Part shown: piece by piece, positions 16,717 through 25,323 of the stretch
How the letters are laid out: each line of letters opens with the position of its first letter
Numbering within the stretch: position 1 is the first letter of the stretch
Assembly (NCBI GenBank): GCA_017450685.1
Contig: JAFSTB010000010.1
Coordinates: 1 to 64,000 of the forward strand
Direction of reading: 5' to 3'
From: Paludibacteraceae bacterium
GTDB lineage: Bacteria > Bacteroidota > Bacteroidia > Bacteroidales > Paludibacteraceae
Length of the DNA: 64,000 bases
The notes under the pieces: model-generated
Seen by the model: only the letters and a program-made list of their open reading frames with translations
Database searches by the model: none
Told to the model about the DNA's origin: nothing
Translations under genes and position numbers: made by a program

Positions 16717-17882
16717 CAACCAACGATTTACACCTTTCTTATCTTCGCCGTGCCTTATGGGGTGAACCGGAAGTGAAGGACGTGTCGGATGCTGATTGGC
16801 AGGCACTGATGTTGCAGTCGCTTCGTCAAGGTACAGCCCCGTTAGTATATAACGAGGTGTTGAAGGAGCCGGACACAGTGCCGGAAAAGATGTCAGCACA
16901 GATGCGTCAGACCTGTGGCAATACGATGCTCAGAGAGATGCAACTTTTGCAAGGTCTGCGTTTCACATTCGACACACTTATTAAAGCCGGCATACACCCT
17001 GTTCTTCTCAAAGGGTTCGGTTTGGCGGCTCTCTACCCCACCCCTTATCTGCGGTCGTGGGGCGACTTGGACGTGTATGTGGGTCCTGAGCAATACCATG
17101 CAGCGGCGGCAGTACTGCGGCAGGCTTTTCCTCAAGCCAAACATCACGATGAGGAATGGGACGAACTCAAGCACTATAACTTCGTCTTGCCCGATGGCAG
17201 TCTTATAGAGATGCACCGTCGCACTATGGCGTTCTTCTCGGAGAGGGACAAACGCTATTTCTTTGGGTTGGAAGATGAGGCAATGCAACATACCGAACCG
17301 ATAGAAGCCGAAGGTTACACCATACATGTGCCTGAACATAAGTTCAATATGCTTTTCGTCTTTATGCATGCATGGGAACATTTTTATGAGACCGGTGCGG
17401 GTATGAAGCATTTTGCGGATGTGGCTATGTTAGCCCACCGTCTCTATCACGATCCTGCTTGCGACAAGAGTGAACTGAAAGGATACCTGTATCGTCATTT
17501 AAGGAAGATGCGTATGCTTCACCCTTGGCGTATAATGGGTTATGTCATCGTGCGCTATTTAGGTCTGCCCAAAGAGGAGTGGATGTGTTACGATGAGAGC
17601 AGCAACACATGCCGCTATGGTGAACGGCTGTATGAAAGGGTGATGGCTGAGGGTATGGCAAGAGAGAAAGATTTTGGTGACAGTCGCGACCGCTACGAGG
17701 CACGCGACAAAGCAATGGCTCTGCCCGTATTGAAGCGTAAGTGGCTGACTGTGAAGAGCAAGGTGAAAGAGTGTACACCTATGTGGCAATTCGCACCCGC
17801 ATATACCCTGCACCGACTGACCGCTTCACTTTGGCACGGAGTGAAACGAACACTCAAAGGCGAAAAAATGATACTATACTAA
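16713..17882 (+). CDS. Nucleotidyltransferase family protein (NTP_transf_5, PF14907-like)
   Basis: A 389-residue protein of the uncharacterised nucleotidyltransferase family often found in Bacteroidetes polysaccharide clusters. The hallmark LLKGFGLAALYP, then LRSWGDLDVYV with the DxD metal-binding aspartates, is at about residues 95-125, followed by the third acidic site in GSLIEMHRR. It is soluble. The family may transfer a nucleotide or related group, but no reaction is established. It overlaps the aminotransferase stop (ATGA), so the two are translationally coupled. Confidence 0.82.
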   Translation: MTTNDLHLSYLRRALWGEPEVKDVSDADWQALMLQSLRQGTAPLVYNEVLKEPDTVPEKMSAQMRQTCGNTMLREMQLLQGLRFTFDTLIKAGIHPVLLKGFGLAALYPTPYLRSWGDLDVYVGPEQYHAAAAVLRQAFPQAKHHDEEWDELKHYNFVLPDGSLIEMHRRTMAFFSERDKRYFFGLEDEAMQHTEPIEAEGYTIHVPEHKFNMLFVFMHAWEHFYETGAGMKHFADVAMLAHRLYHDPACDKSELKGYLYRHLRKMRMLHPWRIMGYVIVRYLGLPKEEWMCYDESSNTCRYGERLYERVMAEGMAREKDFGDSRDRYEARDKAMALPVLKRKWLTVKSKVKECTPMWQFAPAYTLHRLTASLWHGVKRTLKGEKMILY

Positions 17883-17937
17883 CACTATACAACTTATTTA
17901 CAGAAGATTAGGGTATTCATCATAACAACCTCGCAGC

Positions 17938-18933
17938 GTGATTCTATTAGATACAGATATAAAAGAAGACAGTTGGTCGGCATTAGTGAAGCGTTCTTCC
18001 ACTGCCAATTGGTTTCAGACGGTTGCCGCATATCGATTTTATTCCTCACTGCCGGAAATGATGACACCGTTTGCCGTTGGAGTGAGTCGTTCGAGCGGTT
18101 CGATGGCATGCATAGCAGTGGGTTATATCACCAAAGAGCGCAACCACTTGAAGCAGTGTTTCACTCGTCGTGCCATCATCATAGGCGGTCCGATGTTGTC
18201 AGACGACATCACCGATGCCGAACTAAGTGAACTGCTTCTTACCTTGCGTCGTAAACTCAGCCACCGTGCCATCTACATCGAGACGCGCAACTTCAACGAC
18301 TACAGCCGTTGGCGCAAGGTGTTCGAGCAATGCGGTTTTGCATATCAGCCGCATCTGAATTTCCATATCGACACGAGTTCGATTGACATAGTGGAACAGA
18401 ATCTGGGCAAGAGTCGCAAACGCGATATCCGCACCTCTTTCCGTGACGGTGTAACTATCATAGAGCAGCCTACTCGGGAGCAGTTGGCAGTGTGGTATGA
18501 CATACTCAAACGTCTCTATACCACCAAGATACACACCCCGCTCTTCCCTTTGGCTTTTTTCGAGCGACTGTTTGAGAGCGATGATGGCAGGTTGCTGTTG
18601 GTGGAGTTGAACGGCGAGATCATAGGCGGTACGGCTTGTGTGGCATTAGAGGGTAAGTGTCTGTACGAGTGGTTCGTATGCGGCAGAGACGGTGAATGGA
18701 AATCGGTCTTTCCTTCGTCGGTTGCCACTTATGCCGGTATCTGTTATGCCGCTCGCAACGATATGCCGCGCTTTGATATGATGGGTGCAGGCACACCTGA
18801 TGAGGCTTACGGGGTGAGAGACTTCAAGTCGCGGTTCGGCGGCAAAGAGGTGGAACACGGACGGTTCTTATATGTGGCGCAACCACTGCTGTATAAGATA
18901 GGGAAGTTAGGTGTCAAATGGCTTAAGAGATGA
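17938..18933 (+). CDS. FemAB/GNAT-like aminoacyl- or acyltransferase
   Basis: A 331-residue protein with the two-lobed GNAT fold of the FemAB family. The central LGKSRKRDIRTSFRDGV helix and the later VELNGEIIGGTACVALEGKCLYEW, then FDMMGAGTPDEAYGVRDFKSRFGG, are typical. Related proteins add amino acids to peptidoglycan precursors or modify exopolysaccharide subunits. The start is GTG 17938, and no better ATG precedes it. It overlaps the next gene by 4 bases. A role in decorating the glycan made by this operon is inferred. Confidence 0.78.
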   Translation: MILLDTDIKEDSWSALVKRSSTANWFQTVAAYRFYSSLPEMMTPFAVGVSRSSGSMACIAVGYITKERNHLKQCFTRRAIIIGGPMLSDDITDAELSELLLTLRRKLSHRAIYIETRNFNDYSRWRKVFEQCGFAYQPHLNFHIDTSSIDIVEQNLGKSRKRDIRTSFRDGVTIIEQPTREQLAVWYDILKRLYTTKIHTPLFPLAFFERLFESDDGRLLLVELNGEIIGGTACVALEGKCLYEWFVCGRDGEWKSVFPSSVATYAGICYAARNDMPRFDMMGAGTPDEAYGVRDFKSRFGGKEVEHGRFLYVAQPLLYKIGKLGVKWLKR

Positions 18934-19967
18934 CTATTTGGATAGATATATGTCATACGCCGCAATATAATTTCTACAAACAATTTATCTTGCGTGCGTC
19001 ACAGGATGGGCACACCGTTCTTCTCACTGTGCTGGATCGCGGCAAGACACCTACCATTGTGCGTAGTGAGATGCGCGACACACGAGGTGTGGAAGTGTAT
19101 GTAATAGGCAGACACCGAATGACTAAATGGTCGGCTATATGGGATGCTAACATACTGCGTTTATGGCAGTTATGGCGTTGGACGAGAGGCAGACAGATAG
19201 ACCTTGTGTTGAGCAACTGTATGGCGGCTATGATTATCGGCAAGCGGCTGGGTGTGAGGCGATACAGTTTTGACGATGACCCTGAGACGATAGATTTTCT
19301 TCCTAAGAAATGGTGTTCGTTAGAGTCTAACTACTGCTTGTATGACGACACAAAGACGGCTCAAGCAGGTGGCTCGGTACAGGTACTACATTGTTTGAAG
19401 GAGTGGTCGTATCTCTCGCCTCGTGTTTTTGAACCTCACGTTGAGGCATTGCAAGTGTATGGCTTGCAGCCTAAGGAGTATGTTTTTGTTCGTGAGGTGA
19501 CAGTGGGAACGGTCAATTATGCGGGTCAGTCGAGCGGTGCCGTTTTGTCGGTTTGCGACCAATTGCCCAAGAACAAGAAAGTGCTGTTCTCATTAGAAGA
19601 GAAAGAGCGTCGCGGGTTCTATCCGAAGGATTGGATAATGCTTCAAGAGCCTGTGAAAGATATCCACTCACTTATTTATTTCAGTGCAGGTTTGGTATCG
19701 TCGGGCGACAGTATGGCTCGTGAGGCTGCTTTGTTAGGTGTGCCTGCCTACTATTTAGGTGTTCGTCACACTATGCCAGCCAACCGCGCCGCGCATACGG
19801 TGGCAGACCTTCAGAACGAAGAGTCGATGGCGTTTGAGCAGTGGGTTAAAACACTGCCTGACAACATCACTGAAGCAGAAGAGAAGCAACAAAGGCTCAG
19901 AGAAAAGATTGACCACGAGTTTATCGACATCAATCAGTATATGATTGACTTACTGAAAGGCAGATAA
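18930..19967 (+). CDS. DUF354 protein, predicted GT-B-fold glycosyltransferase
   Basis: A 345-residue protein that begins with the DUF354 signature MTIWIDICHTPQYNFYKQ. The family has the UDP-GlcNAc 2-epimerase/GT-B fold. The C-terminal half (DIHSLIYFSAGLVSSGDSMAREAALLGVPAY) matches the donor-nucleotide-binding part of GT-B enzymes. No signal or membrane segment is seen. It probably transfers a sugar to the glycan assembled by the neighbouring enzymes; the reaction is not established for the family. Confidence 0.82.
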   Translation: MTIWIDICHTPQYNFYKQFILRASQDGHTVLLTVLDRGKTPTIVRSEMRDTRGVEVYVIGRHRMTKWSAIWDANILRLWQLWRWTRGRQIDLVLSNCMAAMIIGKRLGVRRYSFDDDPETIDFLPKKWCSLESNYCLYDDTKTAQAGGSVQVLHCLKEWSYLSPRVFEPHVEALQVYGLQPKEYVFVREVTVGTVNYAGQSSGAVLSVCDQLPKNKKVLFSLEEKERRGFYPKDWIMLQEPVKDIHSLIYFSAGLVSSGDSMAREAALLGVPAYYLGVRHTMPANRAAHTVADLQNEESMAFEQWVKTLPDNITEAEEKQQRLREKIDHEFIDINQYMIDLLKGR

Positions 19968-20008
19968 TGCCTGACATGAGAGAAATTGGCATATAACAAT
20001 ATAACGAT

Positions 20009-21385
20009 ATGAATATCAGTATTTTTGGTTTAGGTTATGTAGGTTGTGTAGGTGCTGCCTGTTTAGTGCGTTTAGGTCACAGCGTGATAGGTGTGGATGT
20101 GAACGCCAACAAGGTACGTTTGATGCGTGAGGGCAAGCCCACCATAATAGAGGAGGGCATAGCCGAACTATGTGCAGAGGGACATCTTAGTGGCAGACTG
20201 ACAGCGACGATGGATGTGAGAGAGGCTGTGGAGAAGACGGAAGTTGGATTCATAGTGGTGGGTACACCATCCACAAAAGAAGGTCATCTCAACCTCAACT
20301 ATATATACACCGTGGCGCGTGAGATAGGTGAAGCACTCAGATACAAAGAGGGTTTCTTCACCGTAGCCATCCGTTCAACCGTCTTGCCGGGCACGAACAA
20401 AAAAGTGGGAGAGATAATAGCCGAAGCGTCAGGCAAAGAGCGTGACAGAGATTTCACGGTGGTCAGCAACCCTGAGTTCCTGCGCGAGGGCAGCAGCGTC
20501 AAAGACTACTTCAATCCGCCGCTCACACTGGTAGGCACCGACAATAAAAAAGCCGAAGAGCAGTTCAGAGACATATATAAAGGCATTGATGCTGAGTTCA
20601 TTGCCACCGACATTGCCGTGGCGGAGATAATGAAATATGTGAACAACACCTATCACGCCCTTAAGATTGTGTTCGGCAATGAGGTGGGAAATATATGCAA
20701 AGGTCTGAACATCGACTCGCACAAGGTGATGGAGATCTTCTGCAAGGACAAGCAACTCAATATCTCCCCTTATTATTTCAAGCCGGGTTTTGCTTACGGC
20801 GGCAGTTGTCTGCCCAAAGACATGAAGGCGTTGAAGACATTGGCTCACGACTTATATGTGGAAGTGCCTGTTATAGAGAGCATTTACCACAGCAACGAGT
20901 TGCAGAAGTCGCGTGCGGTGCAACTCATTATGCAGCAGGGCAAGCGCAAAGTGGGCATATTAGGTCTGTCGTTCAAAGCCGGCACCGACGACTTGCGCTG
21001 CTCACCCATAGTGGACGTGGTGGAGAGCCTGTTAGGGAAAGGGTTTGAGGTTCGCATCTACGACAAGAACGTGAAGATGAGCGAACTGACCGGTACGAAC
21101 AAAGATTTTATTCTTGCCAAGATACCTCACTTGCAACATTTCGTTACCGACGATTTAGACAGTGTCTGCCTTAACAGCGATGTGCTGGTGGTGACCAACA
21201 AAGAGCGTGAGTTTGGCGACTTGCTGCAACGCTACCCCGATAAGACAGTGATCGACCTTGTGCGTCAATGGCAAGAGGTGGATTATGCCGGAAGGTATGA
21301 AGGTTTATCGTGGGGAGACATCAACGCCAACAGAGAAGCACAAGAGGCTGAACAAAAGCAAGATAAGAAGCAAACAGAGTTTTAA
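20009..21385 (+). CDS. UDP-glucose/GDP-mannose dehydrogenase family protein
   Basis: A 458-residue NAD-dependent enzyme that oxidises a nucleotide hexose to the uronic acid in two steps. It has the Rossmann motif GLGYVGCVGAA (7-17) and the catalytic cysteine in GGSCLPKDMKAL (about residues 266-277). The LPKD wording and the N-terminus are closer to GDP-mannose 6-dehydrogenase (AlgD) than to UDP-glucose dehydrogenase, so a mannuronate product is a fair guess. It supplies an acidic sugar to the glycan cluster. The C-terminal tail is lysine/glutamine-rich. Confidence 0.88.
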   Translation: MNISIFGLGYVGCVGAACLVRLGHSVIGVDVNANKVRLMREGKPTIIEEGIAELCAEGHLSGRLTATMDVREAVEKTEVGFIVVGTPSTKEGHLNLNYIYTVAREIGEALRYKEGFFTVAIRSTVLPGTNKKVGEIIAEASGKERDRDFTVVSNPEFLREGSSVKDYFNPPLTLVGTDNKKAEEQFRDIYKGIDAEFIATDIAVAEIMKYVNNTYHALKIVFGNEVGNICKGLNIDSHKVMEIFCKDKQLNISPYYFKPGFAYGGSCLPKDMKALKTLAHDLYVEVPVIESIYHSNELQKSRAVQLIMQQGKRKVGILGLSFKAGTDDLRCSPIVDVVESLLGKGFEVRIYDKNVKMSELTGTNKDFILAKIPHLQHFVTDDLDSVCLNSDVLVVTNKEREFGDLLQRYPDKTVIDLVRQWQEVDYAGRYEGLSWGDINANREAQEAEQKQDKKQTEF

Positions 21386-21442
21386 CACACCAAGCCGCTG
21401 CCATATTAACAGGTTGCGGTTTGCTCTTTTACTATCACCTAT

Positions 21443-22867
21443 ATGAAGAAAGTTCTATTATTCCTGTTCATTATTATTGCAGCCATAAGTGTTCAGGCAA
21501 CGACAGTGACAGCCACTGTTACGGCATACAACAAAGCCGAGTTGTCGGGTGCTGTGACAGAGGGTATGTGGGTCAGTTTTGAGAACAGTTATAAGAGCAA
21601 GGGTCAGGTGCGCAAGGGCGATGTGGCGACACTTGTTATCAGCGGTTGGGAGCGTTGTGACATCTCGTCGGTGGGCGTTCGTGTCAGGTCGAACAAGACA
21701 TCAGGTGCGGGCAATCTGACCGTTAGCATAGCCGAAGAGGTGCTACTCAGCCGTAGCGGCGAGTTCTCCAAATGGGAAGGTTCGACCGGCTATTCAACTG
21801 ACTATCAAACATTCACCTCTACCGGCGAATGGAGTATGAACAGCGGTGGCACGTTGGTGGTAACCATAGAGGGCACTGCTAACTCACTGCATTTGGATGG
21901 CATAGACATCGCTTACGACCTGCCTATGGCAGAGGCACACTGCGTTCATTTTCAGTGGTATGGCAAAGAGGGAGAGGAGTATGCCACTATCTGTGAGTCG
22001 TCCACCGATGCGGGTATAGTGCTGCCTACCTTGCAGAGCGAGGGCTGTTTTACCGTTGGCGACTGGCAACTGATAGGTTGGGCTCAACAAGCCGTGTCTG
22101 GTGTCTATGCCACTCGTCCGTATTGTGAGCCATTGAAGGGACGTTTCTATCCTAAGGAAGAGACAACCTTATACCCTGTCTATCAGCAGCAGAACGCACT
22201 GCAACTGATAGAGCACTCGTATGAGCGCGAGTCAGGCGAATATGCTATTGTGTGTCCGTGGGGTGAAGACAACTACTATATGCTGCAAGGCGATGCCAAC
22301 GGCAAAGGGTATATAACGTCCGCCACTTGTATGATAGAGGCAGGCGACGAGGGTGAACGGTATTTGGTGACCACCTCGCTTCAGCCTGCCTGCCGCTATA
22401 GACTCATTTTTGAGGGCAACAAAGTGAGCATCAGCAATGTTGAATCGGGCATCAGTTTGGGCTATTCGGCAAGCGCACTTAACACTTCCGACAAGCAGTG
22501 GGAGGTGGCGGAATGTCAGAACGGTACGCTGATGCTTGTCAGCGCGTGGGAGAGCGAGGAGATAGCCCAATGTCTGTTCTTCAATATGGTGAAGAGCGAC
22601 GGCACATGGCAGGATGTGTTCACTTTGCGTTCACTATCCAACTTCGTCAACGGCGAGAGACTGATGCTCTTTGAGGTGAGCGACCTGCCTTACACGGAGA
22701 AAGAACTTGCCTATTGCTCTAATCCATTCAATCCAAGCGCGTTGGAAGAAGAGAAAGCAAATGAAACCATCAAAGCCGTTAAGGTCTTTGATGGCAAACA
22801 GATCATCATTCTTCGCGGTGGCGAGAGATGGGATATGATGGGTCGTCGGCTGAATGTCACCTATTAG
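21443..22867 (+). CDS. Secreted protein with Bacteroidales C-terminal tail, unknown function
   Basis: A 474-residue exported protein with signal peptide MKKVLLFLFIIIAAISVQA. The region to about residue 155 looks like a beta-sandwich (TSTGEWSMNSGGTLVVTIEG, then LHLDGIDIAYDL). A middle part (LPTLQSEGCFTVGDWQLIGWA) resembles an InlB-like repeat. The last residues (VKVFDGKQIIILRGGERWDMMGRRL) fit the secreted-protein tail also found on the proteins ending at 889 and 23858. The function is unknown. It sits 57 bases after the sugar dehydrogenase and overlaps folD by 11 bases tail to tail. Confidence 0.72.
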   Translation: MKKVLLFLFIIIAAISVQATTVTATVTAYNKAELSGAVTEGMWVSFENSYKSKGQVRKGDVATLVISGWERCDISSVGVRVRSNKTSGAGNLTVSIAEEVLLSRSGEFSKWEGSTGYSTDYQTFTSTGEWSMNSGGTLVVTIEGTANSLHLDGIDIAYDLPMAEAHCVHFQWYGKEGEEYATICESSTDAGIVLPTLQSEGCFTVGDWQLIGWAQQAVSGVYATRPYCEPLKGRFYPKEETTLYPVYQQQNALQLIEHSYERESGEYAIVCPWGEDNYYMLQGDANGKGYITSATCMIEAGDEGERYLVTTSLQPACRYRLIFEGNKVSISNVESGISLGYSASALNTSDKQWEVAECQNGTLMLVSAWESEEIAQCLFFNMVKSDGTWQDVFTLRSLSNFVNGERLMLFEVSDLPYTEKELAYCSNPFNPSALEEEKANETIKAVKVFDGKQIIILRGGERWDMMGRRLNVTY

Positions 22868-23729
22868 CGGTTGCTGTTCGTTTGAAGCAGTCGAGTGTGT
22901 TTTCTATCAGTGAGCATATCGTCAGTTGTCCTACTCCACCCGGTACGGGTGTTATCCATTGGCAGTGAGGTGCGACATTAGGCAGGTCAACGTCGCCGCA
23001 CATCTTACCTGTTTCGGGGTCACTATTGATGCCTACGTCGATGACGATGGCATCGTTTTTTATCATCTGTTGTGTGATGAATCGTGGTTGTCCGATGGCA
23101 GCGACTACTATGTCGGCTTCGCGCAGTCGGTCAGCAAGGTCAGCCGTTCGGCTGTGCACGATGGTGACGGTGCAGTTCTCGTTGAGCAGGAGTTTGCTTA
23201 CGGGCAGACCCACTATATTACTTCGTCCGACCACAACTGCACGTTTGCCTTGCAAAGGGATGTTCATTGCTTGCAGGATGCGCATCACGCTTCTTGGAGT
23301 GCAAGGAACGGAGAAGAGCGAATAGTTGTTAGTGCGCTGTTTCCACAGGGCAGCCACATTAGCGTCGGAAGCACCATCCACATCTTTCAGAGGTAAGAGG
23401 TGAGGCAGTATTCGTTCTTGCGAGAGGTGTTGAGGCAGCGGAATTTGGAGCAGTATGCCATCCACATTGCCGTCGGCATTGGCTTGCTCAATAGTGTCAA
23501 TCACTTCCTTTTCAGTGGCTTGTTCGCTCAGTCGGCACAAGCGGCATAGCATACCCACCTCAGTGGCTTGCTTGACGCACGACTCGGCGTAGCGTGTACT
23601 GCCGTAGTCGTTGCCCACCAACACCACTTGCAGACAGGGCTTTCGATGGTATTGCTCGGTCAATTCTTTTATTTGCAAGGCGAGTGTTTGCTTCACCTCG
23701 GAGGCTAATGTTTTGCAATTGAAAATCAT
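22857..23729 (-). CDS. folD: Methylenetetrahydrofolate dehydrogenase/cyclohydrolase
   Basis: FolD interconverts 5,10-methylene-, methenyl- and 10-formyl-tetrahydrofolate in the cytoplasm, using NADP. The 290-residue protein has the catalytic lysine segment YAESCVKQATEVGM (K at about residue 54), DGILLQIPLPQHL, the Rossmann motif VVGRSNIVGLPVSKLLL, and the C-terminal TPVPGGVGQLTICSL. Length is standard. It stands alone, convergent with the secreted protein gene; I see no clear promoter box upstream. Confidence 0.96.
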   Translation of the reverse strand: MIFNCKTLASEVKQTLALQIKELTEQYHRKPCLQVVLVGNDYGSTRYAESCVKQATEVGMLCRLCRLSEQATEKEVIDTIEQANADGNVDGILLQIPLPQHLSQERILPHLLPLKDVDGASDANVAALWKQRTNNYSLFSVPCTPRSVMRILQAMNIPLQGKRAVVVGRSNIVGLPVSKLLLNENCTVTIVHSRTADLADRLREADIVVAAIGQPRFITQQMIKNDAIVIDVGINSDPETGKMCGDVDLPNVAPHCQWITPVPGGVGQLTICSLIENTLDCFKRTATANR

Positions 23730-23800
23730 ATATACTCAACTATAGATTATTATTCTGTTCGCCACGGTGGCGGAGTGGGATGTCGGTAATGTCGGTACTA

Positions 23801-23829
23801 ATCAGCCCGTAGCGTGGCTACGGGCTGAT
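23801..23829 (-). terminator. Terminator of the SusC/SusD locus
   Basis: Perfect 13-base arms (23801-23813 and 23817-23829) around a 3-base loop, 28 bases beyond the stop of the last gene of the locus. Further on, CGCCA-CGG-TGGCG (23760-23772) forms a smaller hairpin. Confidence 0.75.
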
Positions 23830-23857
23830 GATAGTATTACTCTATAAGGGCAAGTGT

Positions 23858-25279
23858 TTATTTCACTTGTGTACCGAGAGCGTTGAAGATACCGTTGTTG
23901 CGGATGATGTAGAGTTGTCCGTCGATCATCACTTTGCGTGCTTTTGCGCCATTGAGTTCTACAACGGGCAGAGCGGTAACGTTGGCTTTCCAAACGTAGG
24001 TATCAGCGTTGCTGAAGTCGAGTGTGATAACGTGGTTGTTCTCTTCCCAAACGGCGGTAGCGTCAGCAATTCTTTCGCGGAGGATGTCGTTAACGAGGAT
24101 ATTGCTCAGACCGTTGGTACCTTCTTCGCCGATAACCATGATTTCGTTGTCCCAAGTGCCAGCCTCGCGGAACTTGAATTGGTCCTTAGCCGACATAGTA
24201 ACGGTAGCAGAATAAACGCCATCGGTGAGTGTCATCTCGGTGCCTTGCCATTCGTCGAAAGTACCGATTATCTCAACGCCTGCTTCGGGAGCGTTAGCGG
24301 GAACGGTAACGTTAACGGTTACTTCGTATTGTGTCTCGTCGATCTCAACGATCTCCTGACCACATTTGGTGTATTTGTACATCATTGTACCATCTTCGTA
24401 CTCAACGCCTTCTTCAACCATATCTTCGGTGAAGGAGTAGTCGATAACGATAGTCATATCTTCTTCTGTTACGGGGAGAGTGTTGTTACCGCAGTCAGCC
24501 CATGAGCCACCGATAGCGGCTTGTTGGATTTGGTTGGACCAGTCGGTGTCGTTAACCTCTTTGAATTTGAACTCACCACCTTCTTCATCTTCAATGGTGT
24601 AGATGTAAGCGGCTTCACCTTCATAGATACCCATATTCATAGGCACACCTTCAGCCCAGCTGTTGAAAGTACCGATGATAGCAGGAGCGAACTCATTTCC
24701 GAACTCGTCGTCGCAATAGGGGTCGAACAGAACGATGGTGTATTTATGCTTGGGCACATATACGCAAGGTGAGTTATTTTTTTTGAGATATGCAATCTCA
24801 TAGATGTAAGCACCTGCGCTGGTGTAACGAACATCTGATTCGTCATCATAACCTGCAACTATATCAGCGGCTTTAGCGTCGCCTGTACCGAGGTTGATCC
24901 AAGCATTAATGTCACCTGTTTGGTATTTCCAATCGAACATACCATCAGAGGTGAGTTGCACGGCTTTACCTTGAGTGTTGGGTTTGCCATCTTTGTCAAC
25001 GCCATCAACGTAAGGCATTTCAGCCACGAGCCAACCGTCAAAACCGGTGAGGGGTTCAAACTTGATGAGGTCATCCACATTGTCGGTGTTCCATTTGTTG
25101 TACGTACCAACGAGGACAACGTCGGTGCAAGGTGTTTGGTCGAAATAGAGAGCAAGAACAACATTGTTGTCCACATCATAAGTAGCAGCAAGATCTGCTA
25201 CTGTTGGCACCTTAGAGGGTGCTGCAATGAGGCTTAAACTCATAAGAGCGGTAGCCAAAAAAGCATAAATCTTTTTCAT
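23858..25279 (-). CDS. Secreted protein with three starch-binding-like modules
   Basis: A 473-residue exported protein (signal peptide MKKIYAFLATALMSLSLIAA). Three segments carry the CBM20/CBM48-type VxxxGTFNxW signature: VVLVGTYNKWN (about 55-65), AIIGTFNSWAEG (about 200) and VEIIGTFDEWQG (about 335), each followed by a FKFxE-type strand. Such modules bind alpha-glucans. The tail RKVMIDGQLYIIRNNGIFNALG is the Bacteroidales secretion-type tail. There is no catalytic domain. Its place after SusC/SusD is that of SusE/SusF, the surface glycan-binding proteins, but it lacks a lipobox. Confidence 0.78.
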   Translation of the reverse strand: MKKIYAFLATALMSLSLIAAPSKVPTVADLAATYDVDNNVVLALYFDQTPCTDVVLVGTYNKWNTDNVDDLIKFEPLTGFDGWLVAEMPYVDGVDKDGKPNTQGKAVQLTSDGMFDWKYQTGDINAWINLGTGDAKAADIVAGYDDESDVRYTSAGAYIYEIAYLKKNNSPCVYVPKHKYTIVLFDPYCDDEFGNEFAPAIIGTFNSWAEGVPMNMGIYEGEAAYIYTIEDEEGGEFKFKEVNDTDWSNQIQQAAIGGSWADCGNNTLPVTEEDMTIVIDYSFTEDMVEEGVEYEDGTMMYKYTKCGQEIVEIDETQYEVTVNVTVPANAPEAGVEIIGTFDEWQGTEMTLTDGVYSATVTMSAKDQFKFREAGTWDNEIMVIGEEGTNGLSNILVNDILRERIADATAVWEENNHVITLDFSNADTYVWKANVTALPVVELNGAKARKVMIDGQLYIIRNNGIFNALGTQVK

Positions 25280-25323
25280 AAATTTAAGAATTAAAATTGA
25301 TTGAAAATTGTTTATTATTATTT

